Shown piece by piece: positions 38,328 to 50,819 of a stretch of DNA of 64,000 bases. Numbering within the stretch: the first letter of the stretch is position 1; every line of letters begins with the position of its first letter. The position numbers were made by a program, and so were the translations under genes. The notes below the pieces were generated by a model, which did not search any database, was not told the origin of the DNA, and was given only the letters and a program-made list of their open reading frames with translations. Source of the stretch: Apis mellifera (Eukaryota; Arthropoda; Insecta; Hymenoptera; Apidae); NCBI RefSeq assembly GCF_003254395.2, contig NC_037638.1, positions 6,745,001 through 6,809,000 of the forward strand, given 5' to 3'.

Positions 38328-41300
38328 GGATATGGACTTTGCGGTGCACTCTGACGTTCGCAGCGCGAATGTAGACCAGTATTACCAACGTTTCCTATAT
38401 CATAACGTTCCAAAAATCACTTCACACTTACGTGACTAAAGACATTTTTAATTAAGAAAATTATATACTATCCAATTATAAAGAGAGCAATAACGGAAAA
38501 ATATAAATAAAATAAAATTAATAAAATTTTTATTCGAAAAATAAATAGAAATTTCTATATTTTATATGTGTTAATTATCAAATGTGTTCCATTAAAGATA
38601 AATTAATTGATCCAAAATTCATCAAATGAGGAAAAGAAAGAGAGAAAATATTGGAAGAAAAAAGAAATCGTTGTCACCTTACCGACGTTTCCCATTCCCA
38701 CTCGACTAGAACGGCGCCACATTTACACGATCGAAGAAGAAGAACGCTCGTCTAACAATACGTGTAATTAATCAGCGATCGAGAAGAAAAGAGTCGGTCG
38801 TGGAGACGAGTGGGGATACTTGCGGTCGCCGTGTCGGTGTTGAAAAATCGAGCCGGAATGGAATCCTGGCTTCGATACGTCCACAGAGCAGGTTGATCCT
38901 GTTGTCAGTCAGCCCGCGGCGTATTCCGGTTTTCCCTTCGATTAAACGTACCCGGTTAGAATGATGATTTCCGGTGGCGTCTGTTTCTTGCTCTACCCGC
39001 TCCTCTCGAGCTGAAATAGCGGCTGAGATAGCGTATTCCGATGGCATTGTACCGATACCAGTTTTCTACGTGCACCTTCTCTCTTTCTCTCTCTCGGCCC
39101 GACGAGACGAGCAAAGCGACGAACAAGAGGTGGGACTGTGAGGAGGATGAGCGGGGAAAAGAGGGAAGATGGAGCTTTTTGCCGAACCACAGCCGTGGTT
39201 CATGAATGAACCCGTTTTCACAGCGAAACCTCGATGAACGAACGAGGGGGCCGGATGCCGAGGAACGGGCGGGAATGCGGCTCTAAGGGGTTAATTGCGC
39301 GAATTACGTGAATTGCGCGAGCACGTCTCGACAAGGTGCATCTTAATCGGATGGAATTATCGGACTGGTATCGCGCTTCACCGTGGAACGGATAGTGGAG
39401 GGGGAACAGGGAGCTTACGTAAGAGGTTATGTTTCGTTTGGGTACCTTTCGATTGATTTCGATTGGTGAATACTTGAAATTGATCGTCCTCACGATTGAT
39501 CGAGTCGTTCGAGAGATGAAACTGATCTTTTTTCTTTCGTTGTTGAGGTTAGGTAAAGGTGGACATCGAAAGAGGTTCTGTTTTAAGATTGATCGATTGT
39601 TGAGAATAAACTTCTAACCTGAACTATCAACCTTTCGAAAAAGGAACATCCTTGATTTCGTATCGAAGAATCTCACTGACACCAAAGTAACTTCTACTCA
39701 CGCAAAATCTTGATAAAATCTCGTAAACAAGCAATCGGCGAAGCAACAGAAACCACGGCCACGAAATGAGTCGATAAATCAGAAACCACCGTTTACCAAC
39801 CCCTAATAGGAACTGAACCAAGAGTTCTCTTATAATAAGCATTTCGATTTCGAGCCGAGACGCTTAAAAGGAAGCACGCGTTCCACGATTTACGCGATAA
39901 TAATTCCACGTTGGATGGATGTATATAACCGTGGTTGGTGCACACGCGGTAAATGGAAGCGTTCGATGAAATACAGTTAATTAATTATTGGATCCTGGCT
40001 GCGTTGAGGTGGACAGGACAATGGGCTGGTGTTAAGCAGCACCGGCGTTACTATTTCGCCAATGCCAAATTAAGACCGGCCACCTTGTATGGAGTCAAGG
40101 GAGTACACAGACTCCTGGATTTAATTAATGCGTACAGCCAGTTGTTTAAAATCGGTTGGCTCCGCCTACGCCTGATGGCGAGCACACGGCCGCCATTCAG
40201 ACGGATATAATTGCGGGGAACGCGTCGATATCGCGTAAAAAGGAACGTGTTCCTGTGCCGCGAAATGGCAAGGAGAGCGTCTTTTGGGATATTGACCGGT
40301 ACTGTTTAATTATCGTTCGTCGAGGAGGAGGGGCAGAGCGGGAGCGATAAGGAAAGTTTATGGCGCGAAATTTGAACAGCGATCAGCAAAAATTACTTGA
40401 AATTGACTCGTGATCGATTCCAATTCTTTTTCGTAAATCTCAAAACTTCTAGTGACTGGAAAAAAACTTCGAAAAATTTACAAATCTTTTTTGCATACTC
40501 AAATTAAATCTAAAAACGCTTTAAAAAAAAATTCACGATTCTTTATCATTAAAATTCTCGTTCCTTTCCAAATTTCAATTTCCCCGCAAAAAGAGATAGC
40601 AATTGCAAAGAATATCCAACATTATCGCCACTCGATTTCCCTTCCTGGCGCGCGCGTATTACCCATCGAAGAGATATCCCTGCGTGGATGGGGGAGCGTG
40701 CGAGACAAATTGAAGTTTTTCGCGAACGAACCTGTCCTGTTGGGCTGCGAATACCTGTCTTCCTTCGAACCGGCCACGCTCTATCCGATCCTGCTCGCTC
40801 GGTTCACGCTTCACGCTCCACGCGATTCTCGCTATCTCCTCCGCGCCTCGGACGCACCTTAAATCGCCGATTTACTGGGCGCGCGAAACTCCTTATCTTT
40901 CTACCGTATAAGGGAGTTGGCGAGGAGAACACGTGGAAACACAAAGGAAAGGAGGAGGGACTCGTCTCTTTGTCTTCTGAATGTTGAAAGGATCGAGGAC
41001 GAGTGTAATTTGTCCGGTTCCGGTTTTGGGGAAGGTGAAGGTGATTGAAGGGATGAAAGAAGGAGAAGGATGGAAGGATGGTGGTTTATTTGATGGTTTC
41101 TGGACATTGTTATCTTATTTATAAAACTTTGAAAATGTTTTAAAAGAAGAAGCTTGTCTTTGTTAAGAAAGAATGAATTAGACTGAATTAAAAATTTGCA
41201 TAAAATTTGTATTGATGGTAAAAGAATTATGTTGATTACATTTTTTCTTACAAGAGATCATAAATCTTCAATACTAGTTTCTGATATTTAAGACTATAAT

Positions 41301-44300
41301 GGAAAGTTACAATCTGTTTTAATTATTCTTTTATAGGCAATAAAAATTACATCACTTTTCATTATGATAAATTGTGATTTGCAATCAAATTATCCTCTAA
41401 CAAACTAAAGAAAATAATCAAAGTTACAAAAGGATTGACTTTACAAATTTTATATAATTAATAATCAACCATCTTGTAACATTTTCTAACAATCCACCTT
41501 CTTCAAACAATTTTTGATACTTTGTATATAAAAATCTGCAATTGCAATTGTATTTTTACAAGTGATCAAAGTCACAGACGCATTAACTCTTCCAATAATG
41601 ATATATATATATATATATATACTGAAGTACGCAGCAAGAGGAAGAGAAAGATTTCGAAGCGGGCAGCGGCCGATTATTAAATTTCTGTGCCGGCAGGATC
41701 TAACGCGGGACGTTCCTTCCCAGGCCCCCGATGGTGGCCAAAATTCCTCTTTTTTTCATCCAGCTCGGCGACGAGGCCGTATTAGGAAACCTGCAGTCAT
41801 TGTGCGCGCCAACCTCGACGACGACGCCGACGACGACGCCTTCCCTCTTCCAACAATTCAACGCGTCAAATTTTCTTATCTCTCTTCTTCCTTTCTGGAC
41901 AAAACGTGGCGGAATTCGCGAGAGGAGGATGAGAATTAAATCATATTATAAAAAACGTTCAATTAGAAATCGAGGATATAATAGCATTTGTTCTGGAAAA
42001 AGAAAAAGTACGAAAAGAATAGTTAGTTGATTGTTTCTAATACATCAAACGAAAGATAAAAGACTTTGAATATTTGATTCCATAAAATGTAACGCATAAA
42101 ATATTAAAAATTGATTATAAAGATAATAAAGAATGTAAAAAATTCCATGTAAGTGGTAACATAAAGTTAGACTTGAAAAAATGTTTGACAATAATTAAGA
42201 AAAACTTCAAAATTACCATTCTTCGTTCCTCATCCGATTTCCCTCATCTCTTTCATCTCTTTCTTTTTTTTAAGTCAAATTTTTCTCGAATCCTTCATCC
42301 ATAATTTCTCAACTTCGAATCAGCACCCTCTCTGAAAGAGGAGAATACATAGTAAGGTGCACACGGTTTAAGTGGCGAAGCGCACAGCCACGTCCACATC
42401 GACCGACGACAAAAAGTGTTCAAGGTGAGCCAGAGAGACGTATGAATGGGCGTATGCATGAATGGCTGGCTGTACGCATCGACGAGCCGAGACCAGCCAG
42501 TGCGTGCACACGCATCCTTATTCCCTTTGTGCGTGTAGGCACACGAATGCTTACTTACCTGGCCTTCCAAGCCGCGTGGTGGTGTATCGTGTGTGATGCG
42601 CATGGATCCTTGGCCGGTGCATCAATGAAACATATCGGGAAAGGTTTAATTAAATTTCTTTCGGGGATTACTTTTGACAATTGTCATGCACGCGTGTCAT
42701 AATCACTGTAAAACGTGTTAAAATCTCGTTTTGCGATATAATTGGATCCGTAATTGGTACTTTGTTGCACGAGTTTTTCATAACGTCAACCAGACGTTTG
42801 AGAGAAATAAGATTTTTCGACACTCATTGCACAAGTATATAACGTACAACGTTAATTTCTTTCTCGTTGTCACGTATTGGAATATGAAAAGTTGTTCTAA
42901 AGAATTATATGCTTCGCCAATATAAAACGAAATTCGTTTCTTCGATGTTTCCATTATTTTTTTTTTTTCAGATCGTATCTCGAATTGTGAATCTTATTCT
43001 TCGAGAATAATTCATTAGTCGAATGAATTGCTGTAAAAAAATTGTAATCGTATTATAATCGATTCGATATGTCGTCAAAAAATCAACAAGAAAAATAACG
43101 TTAATATAAGTAACAATTACTTTTTATTATTACAGACTATAAGAATTGATCTCTTTACAATTGGCAATACGTACAAAATGGTTTAACGTGTCGCTGCACA
43201 GGATAATAATAACAGGATTACAGATTATAGGACGGTTCCTGTTGCACATTTCCTCGTTCCACCGTTAATCATCGCCATTTTGAGCGCAATTTCTCCTCCA
43301 ACAATGGAGACTCGTCGGCGCGTGCGCGTCTCTAAAACCTGAACCATTTACAAAGTTCTCGAATAAAGGACGATTCGAAAGCGAAAAATCGAAGGAGGGC
43401 GCCACAAGCCTCAGGTACGGATCGTTTCCCAATTCTAACATTTCCTAAATTCATCGAACGTCAGCTAGCCATCGCCATCGTTTTACAATCACAATTTCAA
43501 TTTTATTCTCGCCAACAGTTCCACACATTTCTCTCCATTCCTTGCACTCCGATGTACGCCACGCGCCGACACAAATTGTGTAGAATTATATACATACATA
43601 AATAAATCGCTGTGCGTATAATAATAATAATAAAAAAGAAAAAAACACGGCTTTTGATTTAACAAAGAGTATAAATAAGACTAGATTTCGTTAGGCGTTA
43701 TTAAATAGATTACGATTAAAAAATAATCATGATAATCGTATAATTATACGGGACTTTCCCGTTTCTATTTATTCCTTTCTCTTCTCTTTTCTCTTTCTCT
43801 CTCTCCTCTCTCAAAGAAGAATCTTTCAATTCTTTTTTCGTTCTCATTCTCTGTTCTCATCTAGGTGCGCACGAAATGCATTGCAAAATCGAAAGCCGAC
43901 GAAAGTCTCGCCTCGTCCCGTGCAGGCCGCCTAGAAAGCTGAATTTATCGCGTCACGCCTCTTGTTTCTTAACACACGAAGATTACCTTACTCGCATCCG
44001 CTTCTAATCGGCGAAACCACGCTCTTTGGTTAACTACGACAAACACGTCCTTTCAGCGCTATTTACATTCCAGTCTCCCATCTTTGGCACGGAGCTACGA
44101 TCGAATTTACATTATTATTATAACCGTGACGATACACGAACGCCATCTGTTCTTCGTATCCTCGCTCGCGGTAGCATTTACGATTCTCTTTCCCGCTCTC
44201 TCACCGATATACGTTCCTTTCTTTTCTCTCATTCTTCTAGTGAAACGATCGATCAATCGCGCATTGTTATAAGGTTATGTTAATAGTTGTACGTTCGTTC

Positions 44301-45814
44301 ATTTGATTCACGAAATAATACGTATTTATTTATAAGTCGTGCGATGATGATGTTTTTATTAGATGGTAATGAAATGGAAGTGATAGATTGTTGATATTAA
44401 ATCCATTTATGAAAATTGGTGATCTGCATAACTTTTCTCGTTAGATCGAGACAACTTTGACTCGTAAACGATCGAAATTTTATTTTTATTCGATTGAAAT
44501 TTAATCGATTGGCTTGATGTAAACGTGATTTGATCATAGGGGGCATTTCTAACCTAAAATTAAATTCGTTTAAAGTTTTCGACAAATGAATTTCAATCGA
44601 TGTTTTTATATCTTTTTCATTAGATAGTTTTTGAATTGGATATTTTTAAGAATATTAAAACGAATGATCAGTGTTTTTTGTGTGTGTTTTTTTATCAATT
44701 ATGAAATGAACTACTACATATCACAGACTTATATATCACTTATTTATGTAAGTAAAGATCAATTAACATCGTATGTTTTTTAGTTCATTATGAATTATAA
44801 TCGTCGATATTATAATTTTTCTTCACATTTTTTTTTTTTTTTTTTTTTTTTGATATTCAAGGACCAGTAAATACTACACAGATTATGTCGATTATCTATA
44901 ATAATAGATATAATATGATGTCATAGCAACTGGTCAACATCGTTATTGTATTTTTTTCGAATTTTAATTAATTTTTTGCTCGGTTAACAGTCAATACAAG
45001 CTCAAAAGATAATATAATATTAATAGATGATAATTTAAAAATCTTTATATTGGTTTAAATAAAATCGTGGAAATATATTTTTATTAAAAAAAAAAAAATG
45101 TTTCCATTCCTGATAACAAATCAACAATCTGCTTCGTAATGTATCAATTCTTAATAAAATTTAAAAAAAACTAATAATTTTTTAAATAAACAAATTCAAG
45201 AAAGAAAATATGAATTGAAAATTTAAGAAAAAAATCCACTCTTTACTCTGTAAAAAAATGTGCGTATACCATTTATGCATTTTTAAGGTGTTATAAAGTT
45301 TCGATACTTAAACGTTATGACATTAACAGTTACCTATTATTAATCATTGAGTACAAAGTGAAAGTTAAGCAATTGTCTTTCACGTTTAACCTATTAGCTG
45401 AATCTATCGTTTCCTATCCTAATTCCCATTGTCAGTCGCAATTTTTACAATCTTTTATATATTTCATCGTGGAAAATTCTTTCTGAAAAAGAGAGATACA
45501 TTTCCTCTTTTCACAATAACATAATTCTCTTGAAATCCATTTCCAATGATAAACAATTGATCTAATCTCAAAACTTGAAACTTCCTAATTCAAACAAATT
45601 TCCCGATCGTCCATCTCGCGAGCACAATCCTTCTTTATCAAAAATCTTTACGTCCTTGAAAACTTACATCGACTTGCCTCCTCTCCATCCCCACCTCACG
45701 TTGCTCCCTCGATCGAAGCAACGCGAGCGATTCATCAGCGATTTCCCTGATCTTGGCCCCGAGAACCGTGGCTGAAGTTAACGTTGAACCGACCGCTCGC
45801 CTCGTGGCCGTCTC
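38328..45814. other. Intergenic region between convergent genes
   Basis: No gene is supported in this 7.5 kb. GC-richer islands at about 38700-39400, 39950-40350, 40640-40990, 41630-41900 and 42360-42620 stand out from the AT background. They carry open frames, but none has recognisable protein, clear splice sites or family similarity. They could be regulatory or UTR sequence. A candidate minus-strand AATAAA lies near 45077-45083 and could serve the 45815-50819 gene. Confidence 0.5.
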
Positions 45815-47843
45815 TCACGTGAGAGGCAGGGCGCGGTGCTCGTCGACGAAGGCTGACGGCACGTCCACCATATTCGGAACAGGGGACGGTAACACGTTCG
45901 TGTCGCTCTCCGCGTCTCCGTCCCCGATCTCGTTGTCCATTGCCCCGGTCAACTCGCGCACGTTCCCCGGCAGATAGTCCTTCCAACTTCTGAACAGATA
46001 TCTGGTGAATTTTCTAAGTTGTCTAAACTTGCAATAGGTGGCGCCCTCCGCGGATTCCAGCTGCTGCGTCTGGATCAGGAACCCCTTCTCCTTGAACGTT
46101 TGCTCCAATTTCTCCCTCTGCAACGACTTTCGCGTCTTCCTCTTGCGACGACCCTCCTCCTGGTTGTTGCCCCCGCTCCTCTGGCAGGGGGGCGGTTGAA
46201 TCCTTTCCCCGGCTGCGTTGAGGAAGGCGCCCGTCGAGGAGGCCGACTGGCCGGCGGACTGTTGAAGAGCTTCGCGTGGGAAGAACTCGTATCCTCGCAT
46301 ACTCTTGTCCCCCGTTCCGCTGTAATACCTGAAGTTGCCCCCAGAATCGACGGACAGGCTCTTCTTCTCTTGGAGGCTAGGTTTCGCCCCACCTGTGAAC
46401 TTGAATTTGCATATGCTCACCTCTGTCGCGGGATTGTTGTTGTTCTCCGTGGGCATAGGCGGTATGAATATGGCGGACCGTTTCCTCTTGGTCGGCTGTC
46501 CTCCTTGCGCTTGGGCAACGGGCGGCGCGTTCCTCTTCGGCCTGGGGGAGAGCGGGGGTTGGACCGGGGGGGCCGTTTGGACGGGTGTCAACGGTTGGAC
46601 GGTGGCGGGTGGCGCGGGAACGAGAGGCGGGCTCTTCGCCTCCATCATAGAGTATATCGATTTAGGAACGATCCTCTGCTCTTTCGGCCCTTGTTCCAAA
46701 CTCGCTCTCGGGTAGCACGTCTTGTCGTTCTGCGCCATCTTTTGGTAGTAGAGTAGCTGCGACTGCAGCGCCATCGGGTGGATAAACACGCCAGCGTTGG
46801 GCCAGTACACGAATCCCGGATTAGTGGCGAGCATGGGATCGATTATATTGTTGTTGTGATTCACGTTGTGATTCCCGCTGTTACGAACAACCAACGGATC
46901 CAACAACGGACGATAACTCGATTCAGTGGGAAAAGTGGATCCTATACACTCGACTTCTTCCCCGTCGCTCGACGTCTCGCTCTTAACCTGTCCAGACTCG
47001 TACACGTTCCCGTGCTTCCTCAACAATCTGATCTTCAATTGATTCAGATCCCTGATGCACAGGTTCAAAGGCTCGTCCTGCTCCCTCGAATTCTCCACCA
47101 CGTCGAAAGTGCGCCGCGACTCCTGCGTCAATCGTTTCTCCAACAAGCTGCTGATCCTGTTCTGCACGTCGGACCTCTGGAACGGAATCGCGTGCGGGGA
47201 GATCCTCTCTCGGCAATCGCCAACCGCCTTCTCCCCCCTCGGGGAGAGCCTTCTCTCCTCGTGGCCAGGGGTTCCGGGCAGTATGGTCCCGTAATTCTTG
47301 TATATCAAGTGACAGATATCCGCCTTCTTCGGCTTCCTCCCCCGCCTCGGCTTGCTGTTGTCCAACGTGATCTCGCCCATGTAAGGGAGATCCGAGTATT
47401 TCATGGGCGGCCTGGCTTGGCACGCTTGCGAAGGGGATTGTTGCTGCTGTTGATTGTGATTGTTGTGGTGGTGGGCGGTGGTGGTTATGGTGTTGTTGTG
47501 CGCGTGAGAGGAGGTGGACGTGATGACGGATCTCCTCGAGACCGACGCTTGACTCGGCGCGTTGTTGGGCGCCATGGTCGAGCACTGGCCGGACGGGATC
47601 TGAGGGCAGAGCTCCTGCTGCATCGCCGCGATCCGCTGCAACCAACCGTGCACGTCGGCTATGGGGCTTGGCGTCGAGGTGGAGCTGGTTGGCGCTGGGC
47701 TGGCCACCGTCGGCTCCGTCACTCGGGTCGGCGACGAGTTCAGTGCCTCCTGGGCGAGGGATGCCTCGTAGTGGTCCAGATACTCCGGTGGCAACGCTTG
47801 GTGGTGGAACTTGAGCTTCCATCGCGACTTCCTGCGCCCACGG
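45815..47843 (-). CDS. Putative nuclear transcription regulator, large last exon
   Basis: Read on the minus strand, acceptor CTGTTGCAG is followed by 2029 nt with no stop, ending in TGA at 45817-45815. It encodes residues 113-788 of the joined protein. Seen in order: a basic block RGRRKSRWKLKFHHQ (114-128) followed by ALPPEYLDHYEAS; His/Asn/Gln-rich low complexity (about 228-252); an AT-hook-like block RGRKPKKADICHLIYKNYG (280-298); PLNLC (371-375), resembling CtBP-binding PxDLS-type motifs; a Pro-rich segment with KRKRS (565-569); RRKRKTRK (678-685) followed by a predicted charged helix; and a basic/aromatic block KFTRYLFRSWKDYLPG (724-739) before an acidic tail. The mix suggests a nuclear DNA-binding or corepressor-recruiting protein. 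I do not recognise the family and give no gene name. Two overlapping long frames, one on each strand, are shadows. Confidence 0.85.
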
Positions 47844-49042
47844 CTGCAACAGATTTTCCACGCCCCGAGTTTTAATGGACCGTTCGATGCAATTTCGATT
47901 TCTTTTTTATTTTATTTTGCAGATCGAATTTTAGAAATACGATATTTTTAAAATATTTATTATTAAAAAAAAATCCTTAAGGGTATTTGTCTTCATTGAA
48001 ATTATTGCAACTTTTTATCAAAAGATATAATTTGAAGATGCATATGATTAAATTTACTACAACTGTACAAATTTTTACCACACACAAAAAAAAAAAAAAA
48101 AAAGAAAGCAAAAATATGCGAAAAAGAAAAGAAGATCCGAATCCTCCGCATTCTCCCCATCCCACCCATCGTTCCTACGCGTAATTAATTCGTAATTAAT
48201 TTCTCATCAAGTATTCCGCGTGAAGAGAATCGCATGGAAATCGACTAATAATTACATCGGCGATACGAGGCTTTCGTTAACGTTGTTTTCCACCTAACTG
48301 CATTCCAAACCACACCTCGACACACACGTCGAGCCATTCCATCTTACGTGTACATTATGCATAGAGAGTGTCCCGCGCTCCTCTTCCCTACTACTGTCTG
48401 CTCGTTCTTTTTTCTTTTTTTTTTTTAATGAAATTCAATGTAACGGTAATCAACTCGCGGCATTTCAACGAGTCGACGTGCCAAAGAGGTTCTGTTTCTT
48501 TCTTCTGTTTCTTTTTTCTTTTTTTTCAGAAAAGAACGCGGGAGAGAGTTCATTTGGAACGAACCAGTTTCTCGTTGAATCCATTCTTGCTTATCTAAAA
48601 CTCTTTCGCGGCTGTAAACGAGACGACTTGAAATGGTCGTTGGGAGAGAGAGAGAGAGAGAAGGTATCAGTGTACGGGGGATAGAGAAGGATAAAACGAG
48701 CGAGGATAATTGGAGGTTGGAGAAGGAAATGATTAATCGATTAAGAGGAGAGGAAACGGTCGCGCAAATGGAATGAAAATTTTTCGTTCCAAGGGGAAAG
48801 ATTTGAATGGAGATCAAGATGAGTCGAAAAGCCTCGTAATGTAAAATAATTTTTTATTTCTACTTAAATTTGATCATTGTACAAATTAAAGAATTTTTTA
48901 ATTAAAATTGAGAAATAGGAATTTTGTTTTTAATGTAATATAAATTTTCATTATAGTATTAATTCTGTGATTAATTTTCTATTCTGATAATCTTTATAAT
49001 TGTACAACGATTAAAAAAATTAATCGATCAAATAAAACTTAC
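47844..49042 (-). other. Intron of the minus-strand regulator gene
   Basis: A 1.2-kb AT-rich intron between donor GTAAGT (49042) and the acceptor before 47843. It joins phase 2 to phase 2 and restores a Ser codon. Poly-A/T runs lie at 48087-48103 and 48410-48426. No other exon seen. Confidence 0.85.
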
Positions 49043-49186
49043 CTCGGCCTTCCTCGATTATTCAGATCGGCAACGGTCTGCCCCGGAGTTTCCTCAAGCT
49101 CTTGGATCTGATGATGATGATGGCCCGTTTCGTGTCCGAGTTTCCCATCGACGGACGTCGGCGAGATGTCTGCGTCTACTTGCGGA
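49043..49186 (-). CDS. Putative nuclear transcription regulator, middle exon
   Basis: This exon is 144 nt, a multiple of three, so it could be skipped without shifting the frame. The acceptor is AAATTTGATAG and the donor AG|GTAAGT. It encodes PQVDADISPTSVDGKLGHET, a HHHH run, QIQELEETPGQTVADLNN and RGRP. The final RGRP is the canonical AT-hook core and sits right at the splice junction; the next exon adds SRGRRK. Both junctions are phase 2 and create Ser codons. The residues are 66-112 of the joined protein. Confidence 0.85.
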
Positions 49187-50617
49187 CTATCAAATTTATC
49201 ATATTTTACAATCTCTCTCAATAGCGAATTGAAAAAGAAAAGGAAGCATTCGTATCTCACAGTGTTGGGAATAAAAATACGAGTAAAGTAAACGTGGTGG
49301 AGGACGTGGTAATCGGGTGAAAGTTGTTATTCGATACATATTCAGGGGCATAAAGGAATTTTCTGCGCGATATAAACGCCCGTAAAACGTCATAAATCGC
49401 ATCGAAGTGGTCAACCGATACAATATCCCTTTTAAAAAAACTTTTATTACCCTTTACGATTTCTATATATAATTTTTATACACTTGTGAATGCGGGTAAT
49501 AATAGTGGGAGAAAATTTTTCTTCTAAATTATACATCTACCGAACGAATAAATACATTTGAAAAAGAAAAAAAAGAAAAAATAAAAAGGAACGATTGATT
49601 TTATTATTGACTTAAAATTTTCCGCTTAATTTCTCATAATTTTGGAAGAAGAAATTTTGTTTAAATTTTCTCAGGATATTAAGAAAATGAATAATAAAAA
49701 AAATGGCTTTGCACAATAATGCACGTGACCCCCACTGTGTGACCCAAGCTTTTCGGCTCACGTTTCCATCGTATAAATTACTTTTACGCGACTCGAGATG
49801 ATCGTATTCGCTATACTAATTTTCGAAAAGAAAAAAAAAAAAAAAGTAATAATCTGTCGCTCATCGTAAGCGCCATCGGGATCGTCCATACCCGAGAAAA
49901 ATTACGTTTCGCGTAATAACAGGCTGACAGCGTATTATTTTATTTCGTTATGACGAGATACATTTATCTCGTTACGATGCGCAACACGCGATAATAATAA
50001 TAACTAATGCCTTTCTTATATGATTTATGTCCGATACGATAATAACACAACTCGGGCTGTCGGCACGAGCGTTTACCTTGCTCGAGGAATACTAATGTTT
50101 TCTTTCGTGGGCCCGGTTTGGGTTACGTTGATTCGACATAAACTCGCGATAATACGTACGTTTCATCTTTTCGAGCGTGTTTTATAATCATTCTCGAAGA
50201 AATTTCAAGTATTTTGCACGTATATTCGTTTATTAAAAAATTTCCCGCCAAAACCACGGAATGCCAGAGTCACAATTTTAATCGATTCGTTCGAATTTCG
50301 ATAAATTTCTAAATTTTAATGGCAAAATGTGTAATTGCAATGTAATTTTTTTGTTTGACTTTGATAAAGTCATTTAGTTTGGTTAGGTTCCTTTAAAAAA
50401 GGATTATTTAAAATTATAACCTATATTATTACGACCATTCTTATTTACGTAATAAGAGTAAAATAAAATTTTCCTAAACACTGATTCACTTTTAAAGGGA
50501 AAAATAATTCGAAAGAAAGCGTGATCGATGCTATCTAAGACGGGTGTTTACGAGTGAAAGCGTAAAGATAGGATCGAGGGAGATGGGAAGTGGCGATTAC
50601 CATAATCGTAGGCTCAC
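49187..50617 (-). other. Intron of the minus-strand regulator gene
   Basis: A 1.4-kb AT-rich intron between donor GTGAGC at 50617 and the acceptor before 49186. No other exon seen. Confidence 0.85.
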
Positions 50618-50819
50618 CTCAACGCATTCGTGTCACGACTTCGTTCCTCCTCCTCCTGTGGCTCCTGCTTCACCGCCATGTGGAGCAGAGGTGGCAACGG
50701 ACACTTTATGTGCGACGTGTGATGCAGATGATGCTGCAAAGAGGCGCTGTCTGTGGGGCCGCCGTCTATACCAGTAGATTGTGTGCGAGACACGATTTCC
50801 TCGGTCTGCATAGTGCCCC
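50618..50819 (-). CDS. Putative nuclear transcription regulator, first coding exon
   Basis: On the minus strand the acceptor TTGATGTTGTAG precedes GGGGCACT and an ATG at 50811-50809. The exon ends in AG|GTGAGC, phase 2. From the ATG it encodes 64 complete codons: MQTEEIVSRTQSTGIDGGPT, a His-rich segment, PLPPLLHMAVKQEPQEEEER and SRDTNAL. VKQEP fits the SUMO-attachment pattern psi-K-x-E only loosely (here VKQE), so this is a possibility. I chose this ATG because it is the first in frame after the acceptor. The frame stays open for the eight bases before it, so an upstream coding exon cannot be excluded. The joined three-exon protein is 788 residues. Confidence 0.8.

Noticed and set aside
42295..42702. 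Overlapping frames of about 90-100 residues in a GC-richer islet
   Set aside because: No family similarity, no clear acceptor/donor pair, and frames overlap on both strands.
46983..47861. Minus-strand 292-residue frame overlapping the regulator exon
   Set aside because: It is in another frame of the same strand and lacks the phase match at the 47843 acceptor.
46778..47875. Plus-strand 365-residue open frame
   Set aside because: It is antisense to the large regulator exon. Composition is Arg/Leu/Val-rich as expected from the complement of GC-rich coding sequence, and splice phases support the minus strand.
45815..50819. Identity as E93/Mblk-1 (pipsqueak-domain ecdysone regulator)
   Set aside because: A corepressor-type PLNLC motif and His/Gln-rich linkers made this tempting. 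No pipsqueak helix-turn-helix is visible in the 788 residues or in nearby minus-strand frames. It stays open only if the donor at 45818 leads to exons outside my view.
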